Assembly (NCBI GenBank): GCA_963971285.1
Contig: OZ020249.1
Location: 2,294,001-2,358,000 of the forward strand
DNA from: Astropecten irregularis
Taxonomy: Eukaryota > Echinodermata > Asteroidea > Paxillosida > Astropectinidae
Direction of reading: 5' to 3'
DNA: 64,000 bases
Both the position numbers and the translations under genes were made by a program. The notes under the pieces are model-generated. The model saw nothing but the letters and a program-made list of their open reading frames with translations, was not told where the DNA came from and did no database searches. Of this stretch, positions 12,481-24,960 are shown in pieces (the stretch's first letter is position 1; each line of letters opens with the position of its first letter).

Positions 12481-14279
12481 TGACCTCTGACATCTGAGCT
12501 TTGACATCTGACATCTGAGCTTTGACATCTGAACTTTGACGTCTGACATCTGAGCTTTGACATCTGAGCTTTGACCTCTGACATCTGAGCTTTGACATCT
12601 GACATCTGAGCTTTGACCTCTGAGCTTTGATCTCTGAGCTTTGACCTCTGAGCTTTGACATCTGAGCTTTGACATCTGAGCTTTGACCTCTGACATCTGA
12701 GCTTTGACATCTGAACTTTGACGTCTGACATCTGAGCTTTGACATCTGAGCTTTGACCTCTGACATCTGAGCTTTGACATCTGACATCTGAGCTTTGACA
12801 TCTGAGCTTTGACCTCTGACCTCTGACATCTGAGCTTTGACATCTTAACTTTGACGTCTGACATCTGAGCTTTGACCTCTGACATCTGAGCTTTGACCTC
12901 TGACATCTGAGCTTTGACCTCTGACATCTGAGCTTTGACCTCTGACCTTTGGCATCTGAGCTTTGACCTCTGACATCTAAGCTTTGACCTCTGAGCTGTA
13001 ACCTCTGAGCTATGAGCTTTGACCTCTGAGCTTTGAGCTGTGAGCTATGAGTTTTGAGCTTTGAGCTTTGAGCTGTGAGCTTTGAGCTGTGAGCAGTGAG
13101 CTTTTGAGTTGTGAGCTTTGCACTTAGAGATTTGAGCTTTCAGCTTTGAGCTTTGAGCTGTGAGCTTTGACCTGTGGCTTTGAGCTTTGACCTGTGAGCT
13201 GCGCGCTTTGAGCTTTGAGCTTTGAGCTGTGTGAGCTTTGAGCTTTGACCTGTGAGCTTTGAGCTGTGAGCTGTGAGCAGTGAGCTTTGAGCTTTGACCT
13301 TTGAGCTTTGAGCTGTGAGCTTTGACATCTGAGCTTTGACATCTGAGCTTTGACATCTGACATCTGAGCTTTGACATCTGAGCTTTGACCTCTGACATCT
13401 GAGCTTTGACATCTGACATCTGAGCTTTGACATCTGAACTTTGACGTCTGACATCTGAGCTTTGACATCTGAGCTTTGACCTCTGACATCTGAGCTTTGA
13501 CATCTGACATCTGAGCTTTGACCTCTGAGCTTTGATCTCTGAGCTTTGACCTCTGAGCTTTGACATCTGAGCTTTGACATCTGAGCTTTGACCTCTGACA
13601 TCTGAGCTTTGACATCTGAACTTTGACGTCTGACATCTGAGCTTTGACATCTGAGCTTTGACCTCTGACATCTGAGCTTTGACATCTGACATCTGAGCTT
13701 TGACATCTGAGCTTTGACCTCTGACCTCTGACATCTGAGCTTTGACATCTTAACTTTGACGTCTGACATCTGAGCTTTGACCTCTGACATCTGAGCTTTG
13801 ACCTCTGACATCTGAGCTTTGACCTCTGACATCTGAGCTTTGACCTCTGACCTTTGGCATCTGAGCTTTGACCTCTGACATCTAAGCTTTGACCTCTGAG
13901 CTGTAACCTCTGAGCTATGAGCTTTGACCTCTGAGCTTTGAGCTGTGAGCTATGAGTTTTGAGCTTTGAGCTTTGAGCTGTGAGCTTTGAGCTGTGAGCA
14001 GTGAGCTTTTGAGTTGTGAGCTTTGCACTTAGAGATTTGAGCTTTCAGCTTTGAGCTTTGAGCTGTGAGCTTTGACCTGTGGCTTTGAGCTTTGACCTGT
14101 GAGCTGCGCGCTTTGAGCTTTGAGCTTTGAGCTGTGTGAGCTTTGAGCTTTGACCTGTGAGCTTTGAGCTGTGAGCTGTGAGCAGTGAGCTTTGAGCTTT
14201 GACCTTTGAGCTTTGAGCTGTGAGCTTTGAGCTTTGAGCTTTGAGCTTTGCGCTTTGAGCTTTGAGCTGTGAGCTTTGA
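12470..14279. repeat. Tandem duplication inside the array, period 905 bp
   Basis: The segment from about 12470 to 13374 is followed by a near-identical copy at about 13375-14279. Both contain the marker string with CTGTAACCTCTGAGCTATG (near 12995 and 13900) and the same order of rare heptamers. The 905-bp period is not a multiple of 7 (129 x 7 + 2), so a non-heptamer indel is included in the unit. Edges are estimated by eye. Confidence 0.75.
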
Positions 14280-14519
14280 GCTGTGAGCTTTGCGCTTTGA
14301 GCTTGGACCTGTGAGCTTTGACCTGTGGCTTTGAGCTTTGAGCTTTGACCTGTGAGCTGCGCGCTTTGAGCTTTGAGCTGTGTGAGCTTTGAGCTTTGAC
14401 CTGTGAGCTTTGAGCTGTGAGCTATGAGTTTTGAGCTTTGAGCTTTGAGCTTCGACATGTGAGCTTTGAACTGTGAGCTTTGAGCTTTGAGCTGTGAGCT
14501 TTGAGCTGTGAGCTTTGAG

Positions 14520-17500
14520 TTGTGAGCTTTGCACTTTGAGATTGAGCTTAGAGCTGTGAGCTTTGACATGTGAGCTTTGAGCTTTGACCTTTGAGTTGTG
14601 AGCTGTGAGCTTTTACCTGTGAGCTTTGAGCTGTGAGCTTTGAGCTTTGAGCTTTGGGGTGTGAGCTTTGAGCTTTGAGCTTTGAGCTGTGAGCCTTGAG
14701 CTTTGAGCTTTGAGCTGTGAGCTTTTCGCTTTGAGCTTTGACCTGTGAGCTTTGACCTGTGAGCTGCGCGCTTTGAGCTGTGAGCTTTGAGCATTGACCT
14801 GTGGCTTTGAGCTTTGACCTGTGAGCTTTGAGCTTTGAGCTTTGACCTGTGAGCTTTGAGCTGTGAGCTGTTAGCTTTGAGTTGTGAGCTTTGCGATTTG
14901 AGCTTTGAGCTATGAGCTTTGGGCTTTGAGTTGTGAGCTTTGCGCTTTGAGATTTGAGCTTTCAGCTTTGAGCTGTGAGCTTTGCGATTTGAGATTTGAG
15001 CTTTGAGCTGTGAGCTTTGAGCTGTGAGCTTTGACGTGTGAGCTTTGAGATGTGAGCTTTGAGCTTTGCGCTTTGAGATTTGAGCTTTCAGCTTTGAGCT
15101 GTGAGCTTTGGGCTTTTGCGCTGTGAGCTTTGCGCTTTGAGATTTGAGCTTTCAGCTTTGAGCTGTGAGCTTTGGGCTTTGCGCTTTGAGCTGTGAGCTT
15201 TGAGTTGTGAGCTTTGCACTTAGAGATTTGAGCTTTCAGCTTTGAGCTGTGAGCTTTGCGATTTGAGCTTTGAGCTATGAGCTTTGGGCTTTGAGTTGTG
15301 AGCTTTGCGCTTTGAGATTTGAGCTTTCAGCTTTTAGCTGTGAGCTTTGCGATTTGAGATTTGAGCTTTGAGCTGTGAGCTTTGAGCTGTGAGCTTTGAC
15401 GTGTGAGCTTTGAGATGTGAGCTTTGAGCTTTGAGACTTTGAGCTGTGAGCTTTGAGCTGTGAGCTTTGCGCTTTGAGATTTGAGCTTTGAGCTCTGAGC
15501 TGTGAGCTTTGGGCTTTGAGCTTTGAGCTGTGAGCTTTGAGTTGTGAGCTTTGCACTTAGAGATTTGAGTTTTCAGCTTTGAGCTGTGAGCTTTGAGATG
15601 TGAGCTTTGAGCTTTGAGCTTTGAGATGTGAGCTTTGAGCTTTGAGCTTTGAGCTGTGAGCTGTGAGCTTTGCGATTTGAGCTTTGCGCTTTGAGCTTTG
15701 AGCTTTGAGCTGTGTGAGCTTTGAGCTTTGACCTGTGAGCTTTGAGCTGTGAGCTGTGAGCAGTGAGCTTTGAGCTTTGACCTTTGACCTTTGAGCTGTG
15801 AGCTTTGGGCTTTGAGCTTTGGGGTGTGAGCTTTGAGCTTTGAGCTTTGCGCTTTGAGCTTTGAGCTGTGAGCTTTGAGCTGTGAGCTTTGCGCTTTGAG
15901 CTTGGACCTGTGAGCTTTGACCTGTGAGCTGCGCGCTTTGAGCTTGGACCTGTGAGCTTTGACCTGTGAGCTGCGCGCTTTGAGCTTTGAGCTTTGAGCT
16001 GTGTGAGCTTTGAGCTTTGACCTGTGAGCTTTGAGCTGTGAGCTATGAGTTTTGAGCTTTGAGCTTTGAGCTTCGACATGTGACCTTTGAAATGTGAGCT
16101 TTGAACTTTGTGCTGTGGGGTTTGAGCTGTGAGCTTTGAGCTGTGAAGCTTTGACATGTAAGCTTTGAGCTTTGCGCTTTGAGCTGTGAGCTTTGCACTT
16201 TCAGCTTCCAGCTTTGAGCTTTGAGCTGTGAGCTTTGCGCTTTGAGCTTTGCGCTTTGAGCTTTGATCTGTGAGCTTTGCGCTTTGAGCTTTGATCTGTG
16301 AGCTTTGCGCTTTGAGCTTTGATCTGTGAGCTTTGCGCTTTGAGCTTTGCGCTTTGAGCTTTCAGCTTTTAGCTGTGAGCTTTGAGCTGTGAGCTTAGGG
16401 CTTTGCGCTTTGAGCTGTGGAGCATTGAACTGTGAGCTTTGAGCTTTGAGCTTTGAGCTGTGAGCTTTGCGCTTTGAGCTTTGACATTGACCTGTGAGCC
16501 TTGAGCTTTGAGTTGTGAGCTTTGCACTTTGAGATTGAGCTTTCAGCTTGGAGCTGTGAGCTTTGAGCTTTGAGCTTTGAGCTGTGAGCTGTGAGCTTTG
16601 ACCTGTGAGCTTTGAGCTGTGAGCTATGAGTTTTGAGCTTTGAGCTTTGAGCTTCGACATGTGAGCTTTGAAATGTGAGCTTTGAACTTTGTGCTGTGGG
16701 GTTTGAGCTGTGAGCTTTGAGCTGTGAAGCTTTGACATGTAAGCTTTGAGCTTTGCGCTTTGAGCTGTGAGCTTTGCACTTTCAGCTTCCAGCTTAGAGC
16801 TTTGAGCTGTGAGCTTTGCGCTTTGAGCTTTGCGCTTTGAGCTTTGATCTGTGAGCTTTGAGCTGTGAGCTTTGCACTTTCAGCTTCCAGCTTAGAGCTT
16901 TGAGCTGTGAGCTTTGCGCTTTGAGCTTTGCGCTTTGAGCTTTGATCTGTGAGCTTTGCGCTGTGAGCTTTGCGCTTTGAGCTTTGCGCTTTGAGCTTTG
17001 ATCTGTGAGCTTTGCGCTTTGAGCTTTGATCTGTGAGCTTTGCGCTTTGAGCTTTGCACTTACAGCTTTCAGCTTTTAGCTGTGAGCTTTGAGCTGTGAG
17101 CTTAGGGCTTTGCGCTTTGAGCTGTGGAGCATTGAACTGTGAGCTGTGAGCTTTGAGCTGTGAGCTTTGCGCTTTGAGCTTTGACATTGACCTGTGAGCT
17201 GTGAGCCTTGAGCTTTGAGCTGTGAGCTGTGAGCTTTCAGCTTTCAGCTTTGAGCTGTGAGCTTTGAGCTGTGAGCTTTGAGTTGTGAGCTTTGCACTTT
17301 GAGATTGAGCTTAGAGCTGTGAGCTTTGACATGTGAGCTTTGAGCTTTGACCTTTGAGTTGTGAGCTGTGAGCTTTTACCTGTGAGCTTTGAGCTGTGAG
17401 CTTTGAGCTTTGAGCTTTGGGGTGTGAGCTTTGAGCTTTGAGCTTTGAGCTGTGAGCCTTGAGCTTTGAGCTGTGAGCTTTGAGCTGTGAGCTTTTCGCT

Positions 17501-18020
17501 CTGAGCTTTGACCTGTGAGCTTTGACCTGTGAGCTGCGCGCTTTGAGCTGTGAGCTTTGAGCATTGACCTGTGGCTTTGAGCTTTGAGCTTTGACCTGTG
17601 AGCTTTGAGCTTTGACCTGTGAGCTTTGAGCTGTGAGCTGTGAGCTTTGAGTTGTGAGCTTTGCACTTAGAGATTTGAGCTTTCAGCTTTGAGCTGTGAG
17701 CTTTGCGATTTGAGCTTTGAGCTATGAGCTTTGGGCTTTGAGTTGTGAGCTTTGCGCTTTGAGACTTGAGCTTTCAGCTTTGAGCTGTGAGCTTTGCGAT
17801 TTGAGCTTTGAGCTGTGAGCTTTGAGCTGTGAGCTTTGACGTGTGAGCTTTGAGATGTGAGCTTTGAGCTTTGAGAGCTTTGAGCTGTGAGCTTTGAGCT
17901 GTGAGCTTTGCGCTTTGAGATTTGAGCTTTCAGCTTTGAGCTGTGAGCTTTGGGCTTTGCGCTTTGAGCTGTGAGCTTTGAGTTGTGAGCTTTGCACTTA
18001 CAGCTTTCAGCTTTTAGCTG
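14520..18020. repeat. Long duplicated segment of the array, copy 1
   Basis: The succession of variant heptamers from about 14520 to 18020 recurs at about 21470-24960. The offset is 6946 bp over most of the length and 6939 bp in the last part, so it drops by one heptamer. Marker words such as GAGCTGTTAGC (near 14870) and the short out-of-phase word GAGACTTTG (near 15430) recur in copy 2. The copies look nearly identical, so the event is recent relative to the age of the variants. Confidence 0.8.
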
Positions 18021-21000
18021 TGAGCTTTGAGCTGTGAGCTTAGGGCTTTGCGCTTTGAGCTGTGGAGCATTGAACTGTGAGCTGTGAGCTTTGAGCTTTG
18101 AGCTTTGAGCTTTGAGCTGTGAGCTTTGCGCTTTGAGCTTTGACATTGACCTGTGAGCTGTGAGCCTTGAGCTTTGAGCTGTGAGCTGTGAGCTTTCAGC
18201 TTTCAGCTTTGAGCTGTGAGCTTTGAGCTGTGAGCTTTGAGTTGTGAGCTTTGCACTTTGAGATTGAGCTTAGAGCTGTGAGCTTTGACATGTGAGCTTT
18301 GAGCTTTGACCTTTGAGTTGTGAGCTGTGAGCTTTTACCTGTGAGCTTTGAGCTGTGAGCTTTGAGCTTTGAGCTTTGGGGTGTGAGCTTTGAGCTTTGA
18401 GCTTTGAGCTGTGAGCCTTGAGCTTTGAGCTGTGAGCTTTGAGCTGTGAGCTTTTCGCTTTGAGCTTTGACCTGTGAGCTTTGACCTGTGAGCTGCGCGC
18501 TTTGAGCTGTGAGCTTTGAGCATTGACCTGTGGCTTTGAGCTTTGAGCTTTGACCTGTGAGCTTTGAGCTTTGAGCTTTGACCTGTGAGCTTTGAGCTGT
18601 GAGCTGTGAGCTTTGAGTTGTGAGCTTTGCACTTAGAGATTTGAGCTTTCAGCTTTGAGCTGTGAGCTTTGCGATTTGAGCTTTGAGCTATGAGCTTTGG
18701 GCTTTGAGTTGTGAGCTTTGCGCTTTGAGACTTGAGCTTTCAGCTTTGAGCTGTGAGCTTTGCGATTTGAGATTTGAGCTTTGAGCTGTGAGCTTTGAGC
18801 TGTGAGCTTTGCGCTTTGAGATTTGAGCTTTGAGCTCTGAGCTGTGAGCTTTGGGCTTTGAGCTTTGAGCTGTGAGCTTTGAGTTGTGAGCTTTGCACTT
18901 AGAGATTTGAGCTTTCAGCTTTGAGCTGTGAGCTTTGAGATGTGAGCTTTGAGCTTTGAGATGTGAGCTTTGAGCTTTGAGCTTTGAGCTGTGAGCTGTG
19001 AGCTTTGCGATTTGAGCTTTGCGCTTTGAGCTTTGAGCTTTGAGCTGTGTGAGCTTTGAGCTTTGACCTGTGAGCTTTGAGCTGTGAGCTGTGAGCAGTG
19101 AGCTTTGAGCTTTGACCTTTGACCTTTGAGCTGTGAGCTTTGGGCTTTGAGCTTTGGGGTGTGAGCTTTGAGCTTTGCGCTTTGAGCTTTGAGCTGTGAG
19201 CTTTGAGCTGTGAGCTTTGCGCTTTGAGCTTGGACCTGTGAGCTTTGACCTGTGAGCTGCGCGCTTTGAGCTTGGACCTGTGAGCTTTGACCTGTGAGCT
19301 GCGCGCTTTGAGCTTTGAGCTTTGAGCTTTGCACTTTCAGCTTTCAGCTTTTAGCTGTGAGCTTTGAGCTGTGAGCTTAGGGCTTTGCGCTTTGAGCTGT
19401 GGAGCATTGAACTGTGAGCTGTGAGCTTTGAGCTTTGAGCTGTGAGCTTTGCGCTTTGAGCTTTGACATTGACCTGTGAGCTGTGAGCCTTGAGCTTTGA
19501 GCTGTGAGCTGTGAGCTTTCAGCTTTGAGCTTTGAGCTTTGAGCTGTGAGCTTTGAGCTGTGAGCTTTGAGTTGTGAGCTTTGCACTTTGAGATTGAGCT
19601 TTCAGCTTTCAGCTTTGAGCTTGGAGCTGTGAGCTTTGAGCTTTGAGCTTTGAGCTTTGAGCTTTGAGCTGTGAGCTTTGCGCTTTGAGCTGTGGGCTTT
19701 GACCTGTGAGCTTTGAGCTTTAAGCTTTGAGCTTTTAGCTTTGAGATTTGAGCTTAGAGCTGTGAGCTTTGACATGTGAGCTATGAGCTTTGACTTTTGA
19801 GTTGTGAGCTGTGAGCTTTTACCTGTGAGCTTTGAGCTGTGAGCTTTGAGCTGTGAGCTTTGAGCTGTGAGCTTTTCGCTTTGAGCTTTGACCTGTGAGC
19901 TTTGACCTGTGAGCTGCGCGCTTTGAGCTGTGAGCTTTGAGCATTGACCTGTGGCTTTGAGCTTTGAGCTTTGACCTGTGAGCTTTGAGCTTTGACCTGT
20001 GAGCTTTGAGCTGTGAGCTGTGAGCTTTGAGTTGTGAGCTTTGCACTGAGAGATTTGAGCTTTCAGCTTTGAGCTGTGAGCTTTGCGATTTGAGCTTTGA
20101 GCTATGAGCTTTGGGCTTTGAGTTGTGAGCTTTGCGCTTTGAGATTTGAGCTTTCAGCTTTGAGCTGTGAGCTTTGCGATTTGAGATTTGAGCTTTGAGC
20201 TGTGAGCTTTGAGCTGTGAGCTTTGACGTGTGAGCTTTGAGATGTGAGCTTTGAGCTTTGAGATTTGAGCTTTCAGCTTTGAGCTGTGAGCTTTGGGCTT
20301 TTGCGCTGTGAGCTTTGCGCTTTGAGATTTGAGCTTTCAGCTTTGAGCTGTGAGCTTTGGGCTTTGCGCTTTGAGCTGTGAGCTCTGAGTTGTGAGCTTT
20401 GCACTTAGAGATTTGAGCTTTCAGCTTTGAGCTGTGAGCTTTGCGATTTGAGCTTTGAGCTATGAGCTTTGGGCTTTGAGTTGTGAGCTTTGCGCTTTGA
20501 GATTTGAGCTTTCAGCTTTTAGCTGTGAGCTTTGCGATTTGAGATTTGAGCTTTGAGCTGTGAGCTTTGAGCTGTGAGCTTTGACGTGTGAGCTTTGAGA
20601 TGTGAGCTTTGAGCTTTGAGAGCTTTGAGCTGTGAGCTTTGAGCTGTGAGCTTTGCGCTTTGAGATTTGAGCTTTGAGCTGTGAGCTTTGGGCTTTGAGC
20701 TTTGAGCTGTGAGCTTTGAGATGTGAGCTTTGAGTTTTTTGAGCTTTGAGATGTGAGCTTTGAGCTTTGAGCTTTGAGCTGTGAGCTGTGAGCTTTGCGA
20801 TTTGAGCTTTGCTCTTTGAGCTTTGAGCTGTGTGAGCTTTGAGCTTTGACCTGTGAGCTTTGAGCTGTGAGCTGTGAGCAGTGAGCTTTGAGCTTTGACC
20901 TTTGACCTTTGAGCTGTGAGCTTTGAGCTTTGGGGTGTGAGCTTTGAGCTTTGAGCTTTGCGCTTTGAGCTTTGAGCTGTGAGTTTGAGCTGTGAGCTTT

Positions 21001-21469
21001 GCGCTTTGAGCTTGGACCTGTGAGCTTTGACCTGTGAGCTGCGCGCTTTGAGCTTGGACCTGTGAGCTTTGTCCTGTGAGCTGCGCGCTTTGAGCTTTGA
21101 TCTGTGAGCTTTGCGCTTTGAGCTTTGATCTGTGAGCTTTGCGCTGTGAGCTTTGCGCTTTGAGCTTTGCGCTTTGAGCTTTGATCTGTGAGCTTTGCGC
21201 TTTGAGCTTTGATCTGTGAGCTTTGCGCTTTGAGCTTTGCACTTACAGCTTTCAGCTTTTAGCTGTGAGCTTTGAGCTGTGAGCTTAGGGCTTTGCGCTT
21301 TGAGCTGTGGAGCATTGAACTGTGAGCTGTGAGCTTTGAGCTTTGAGCTTTGAGCTGTGAGCTTTGCGCTTTGAGCTTTGACATTGACCTGTGAGCTGTG
21401 AGCCTTGAGCTTTGAGCTGTGAGCTTTCAGCTTTCAGCTTTGAGCTGTGAGCTTTGAGCTGTGAGCTTT

Positions 21470-24400
21470 GAGTTGTGAGCTTTGCACTTTGAGATTGAGC
21501 TTAGAGCTGTGAGCTTTGACATGTGAGCTTTGAGCTTTGACCTTTGAGTTGTGAGCTGTGAGCTTTTACCTGTGAGCTTTGAGCTGTGAGCTTTGAGCTT
21601 TGAGCTTTGGGGTGTGAGCTTTGAGCTTTGAGCTGTGAGCCTTGAGCTTTGAGCTTTGAGCTTTGAGCTGTGAGCTTTTCGCTTTGAGCTTTGACCTGTG
21701 AGCTTTGACCTGTGAGCTGCGCGCTTTGAGCTGTGAGCTTTGAGCATTGACCTGTGGCTTTGAGCTTTGACCTGTGAGCTTTGAGCTTTGAGCTTTGACC
21801 TGTGAGCTTTGAGCTGTGAGCTGTTAGCTTTGAGTTGTGAGCTTTGCGATTTGAGCTTTGAGCTATGAGCTTTGGGCTTTGAGTTGTGAGCTTTGCGCTT
21901 TGAGATTTGAGCTTTCAGCTTTGAGCTGTGAGCTTTGCGATTTGAGATTTGAGCTTTGAGCTGTGAGCTTTGAGCTGTGAGCTTTGACGTGTGAGCTTTG
22001 AGATGTGAGCTTTGAGCTTTGCGCTTTGAGATTTGAGCTTTCAGCTTTGAGCTGTGAGCTTTGGGCTTTTGCGCTGTGAGCTTTGCGCTTTGAGCTTTTA
22101 GCTTTGAGCTGTGAGCTTTGGGCTTTGCGCTTTGAGCTGTGAGCTTTGAGTTGTGAGCTTTGCACTTAGAGATTTGAGCTTTCAGCTTTGAGCTGTGAGC
22201 TTTGCGATTTGAGCTTTGAGCTATGAGCTTTGGGCTTTGAGTTGTGAGCTTTGCGCTTTGAGATTTGAGCTTTCAGCTTTTAGCTGTGAGCTTTGCGATT
22301 TGAGATTTGAGCTTTGAGCTGTGAGCTTTGAGCTGTGAGCTTTGACGTGTGAGCTTTGAGATGTGAGCTTTGAGCTTTGAGACTTTGAGCTGTGAGCTTT
22401 GAGCTGTGAGCTTTGCGCTTTGAGATTTGAGCTTTGAGCTCTGAGCCGTGAGCTTTGGGCTTTGAGCTTTGAGCTGTGAGCTTTGAGTTGTGAGCTTTGC
22501 ACTTAGAGATTTGAGTTTTCAGCTTTGAGCTGTGAGCTTTGAGATGTGAGCTTTGAGCTTTGAGCTTTGAGATGTGAGCTTTGAGCTTTGAGCTTTGAGC
22601 TGTGAGCTGTGAGCTTTGCGATTTGAGCTTTGCGCTTTGAGCTTTGAGCTTTGAGCTGTGTGAGCTTTGAGCTTTGACCTGTGAGCTTTGAGCTGTGAGC
22701 TGTGAGCAGTGAGCTTTGAGCTTTGACCTTTGACCTTTGAGCTGTGAGCTTTGGGCTTTGAGCTTTGGGGTGTGAGCTTTGAGCTTTGAGCTTTGCGCTT
22801 TGAGCTTTGAGCTGTGAGCTTTGAGCTGTGAGCTTTGCGCTTTGAGCTTGGACCTGTGAGCTTTGACCTGTGAGCTGCGCGCTTTGAGCTTGGACCTGTG
22901 AGCTTTGACCTGTGAGCTGCGCGCTTTGAGCTTTGAGCTTTGAGCTGTGTGAGCTTTGAGCTTTGACCTGTGAGCTTTGAGCTGTGAGCTATGAGTTTTG
23001 AGCTTTGAGCTTTGAGCTTCGACATGTGACCTTTGAAATGTGAGCTTTGAACTTTGTGCTGTGGGGTTTGAGCTGTGAGCTTTGAGCTGTGAAGCTTTGA
23101 CATGTAAGCTTTGAGCTTTGCGCTTTGAGCTGTGAGCTTTGCACTTTCAGCTTCCAGCTTTGAGCTTTGAGCTGTGAGCTTTGCGCTTTGAGCTTTGCGC
23201 TTTGAGCTTTGATCTGTGAGCTTTGCGCTTTGAGCTTTGATCTGTGAGCTTTGCGCTTTGAGCTTTGATCTGTGAGCTTTGCGCTTTGAGCTTTGCGCTT
23301 TGAGCTTTCAGCTTTTAGCTGTGAGCTTTGAGCTGTGAGCTTAGGGCTTTGCGCTTTGAGCTGTGGAGCATTGAACTGTGAGCTTTGAGCTTTGAGCTTT
23401 GAGCTGTGAGCTTTGCGCTTTGAGCTTTGACATTGACCTGTGAGCCTTGAGCTTTGAGTTGTGAGCTTTGCACTTTGAGATTGAGCTTTCAGCTTGGAGC
23501 TGTGAGCTTTGAGCTTTGAGCTTTGAGCTGTGAGCTGTGAGCTTTGACCTGTGAGCTTTGAGCTGTGAGCTATGAGTTTTGAGCTTTGAGCTTTGAGCTT
23601 CGACATGTGAGCTTTGAAATGTGAGCTTTGAACTTTGTGCTGTGGGGTTTGAGCTGTGAGCTTTGAGCTGTGAAGCTTTGACATGTAAGCTTTGAGCTTT
23701 GCGCTTTGAGCTGTGAGCTTTGCACTTTCAGCTTCCAGCTTAGAGCTTTGAGCTGTGAGCTTTGCGCTTTGAGCTTTGCGCTTTGAGCTTTGATCTGTGA
23801 GCTTTGAGCTGTGAGCTTTGCACTTTCAGCTTCCAGCTTAGAGCTTTGAGCTGTGAGCTTTGCGCTTTGAGCTTTGCGCTTTGAGCTTTGATCTGTGAGC
23901 TTTGCGCTGTGAGCTTTGCGCTTTGAGCTTTGCGCTTTGAGCTTTGATCTGTGAGCTTTGCGCTTTGAGCTTTGATCTGTGAGCTTTGCGCTTTGAGCTT
24001 TGCACTTACAGCTTTCAGCTTTTAGCTGTGAGCTTTGAGCTGTGAGCTTAGGGCTTTGCGCTTTGAGCTGTGGAGCATTGAACTGTGAGCTGTGAGCTTT
24101 GAGCTGTGAGCTTTGCGCTTTGAGCTTTGACATTGACCTGTGAGCTGTGAGCCTTGAGCTTTGAGCTGTGAGCTGTGAGCTTTCAGCTTTGAGCTTTGAG
24201 CTGTGAGCTTTGAGCTGTGAGCTTTGAGTTGTGAGCTTTGCACTTTGAGATTGAGCTTAGAGCTGTGAGCTTTGACATGTGAGCTTTGAGCTTTGACCTT
24301 TGAGTTGTGAGCTGTGAGCTTTTACCTGTGAGCTTTGAGCTGTGAGCTTTGAGCTTTGAGCTTTGGGGTGTGAGCTTTGAGCTTTGAGCTGTGAGCCTTG

Positions 24401-24960
24401 AGCTTTGAGCTGTGAGCTTTGAGCTGTGAGCTTTTCGCTCTGAGCTTTGACCTGTGAGCTTTGACCTGTGAGCTGCGCGCTTTGAGCTGTGAGCTTTGAG
24501 CATTGACCTGTGGCTTTGAGCTTTGAGCTTTGACCTGTGAGCTTTGAGCTTTGACCTGTGAGCTTTGAGCTGTGAGCTGTGAGCTTTGAGTTGTGAGCTT
24601 TGCACTTAGAGATTTGAGCTTTCAGCTTTGAGCTGTGAGCTTTGCGATTTGAGCTTTGAGCTATGAGCTTTGGGCTTTGAGTTGTGAGCTTTGCGCTTTG
24701 AGACTTGAGCTTTCAGCTTTGAGCTGTGAGCTTTGCGATTTGAGCTTTGAGCTGTGAGCTTTGAGCTGTGAGCTTTGACGTGTGAGCTTTGAGATGTGAG
24801 CTTTGAGCTTTGAGAGCTTTGAGCTGTGAGCTTTGAGCTGTGAGCTTTGCGCTTTGAGATTTGAGCTTTCAGCTTTGAGCTGTGAGCTTTGGGCTTTGCG
24901 CTTTGAGCTGTGAGCTTTGAGTTGTGAGCTTTGCACTTTGAGATTGAGCTTAGAGCTGTG
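21470..24960. repeat. Long duplicated segment of the array, copy 2
   Basis: This is the second copy of the segment at 14520-18020 (offset 6946, later 6939 bp). A visible substitution distinguishes them: GAGCTGTG in copy 1 near 15493 against GAGCCGTG in copy 2 near 22444. About 3.45 kb of other heptamer sequence lies between the copies. Confidence 0.8.
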
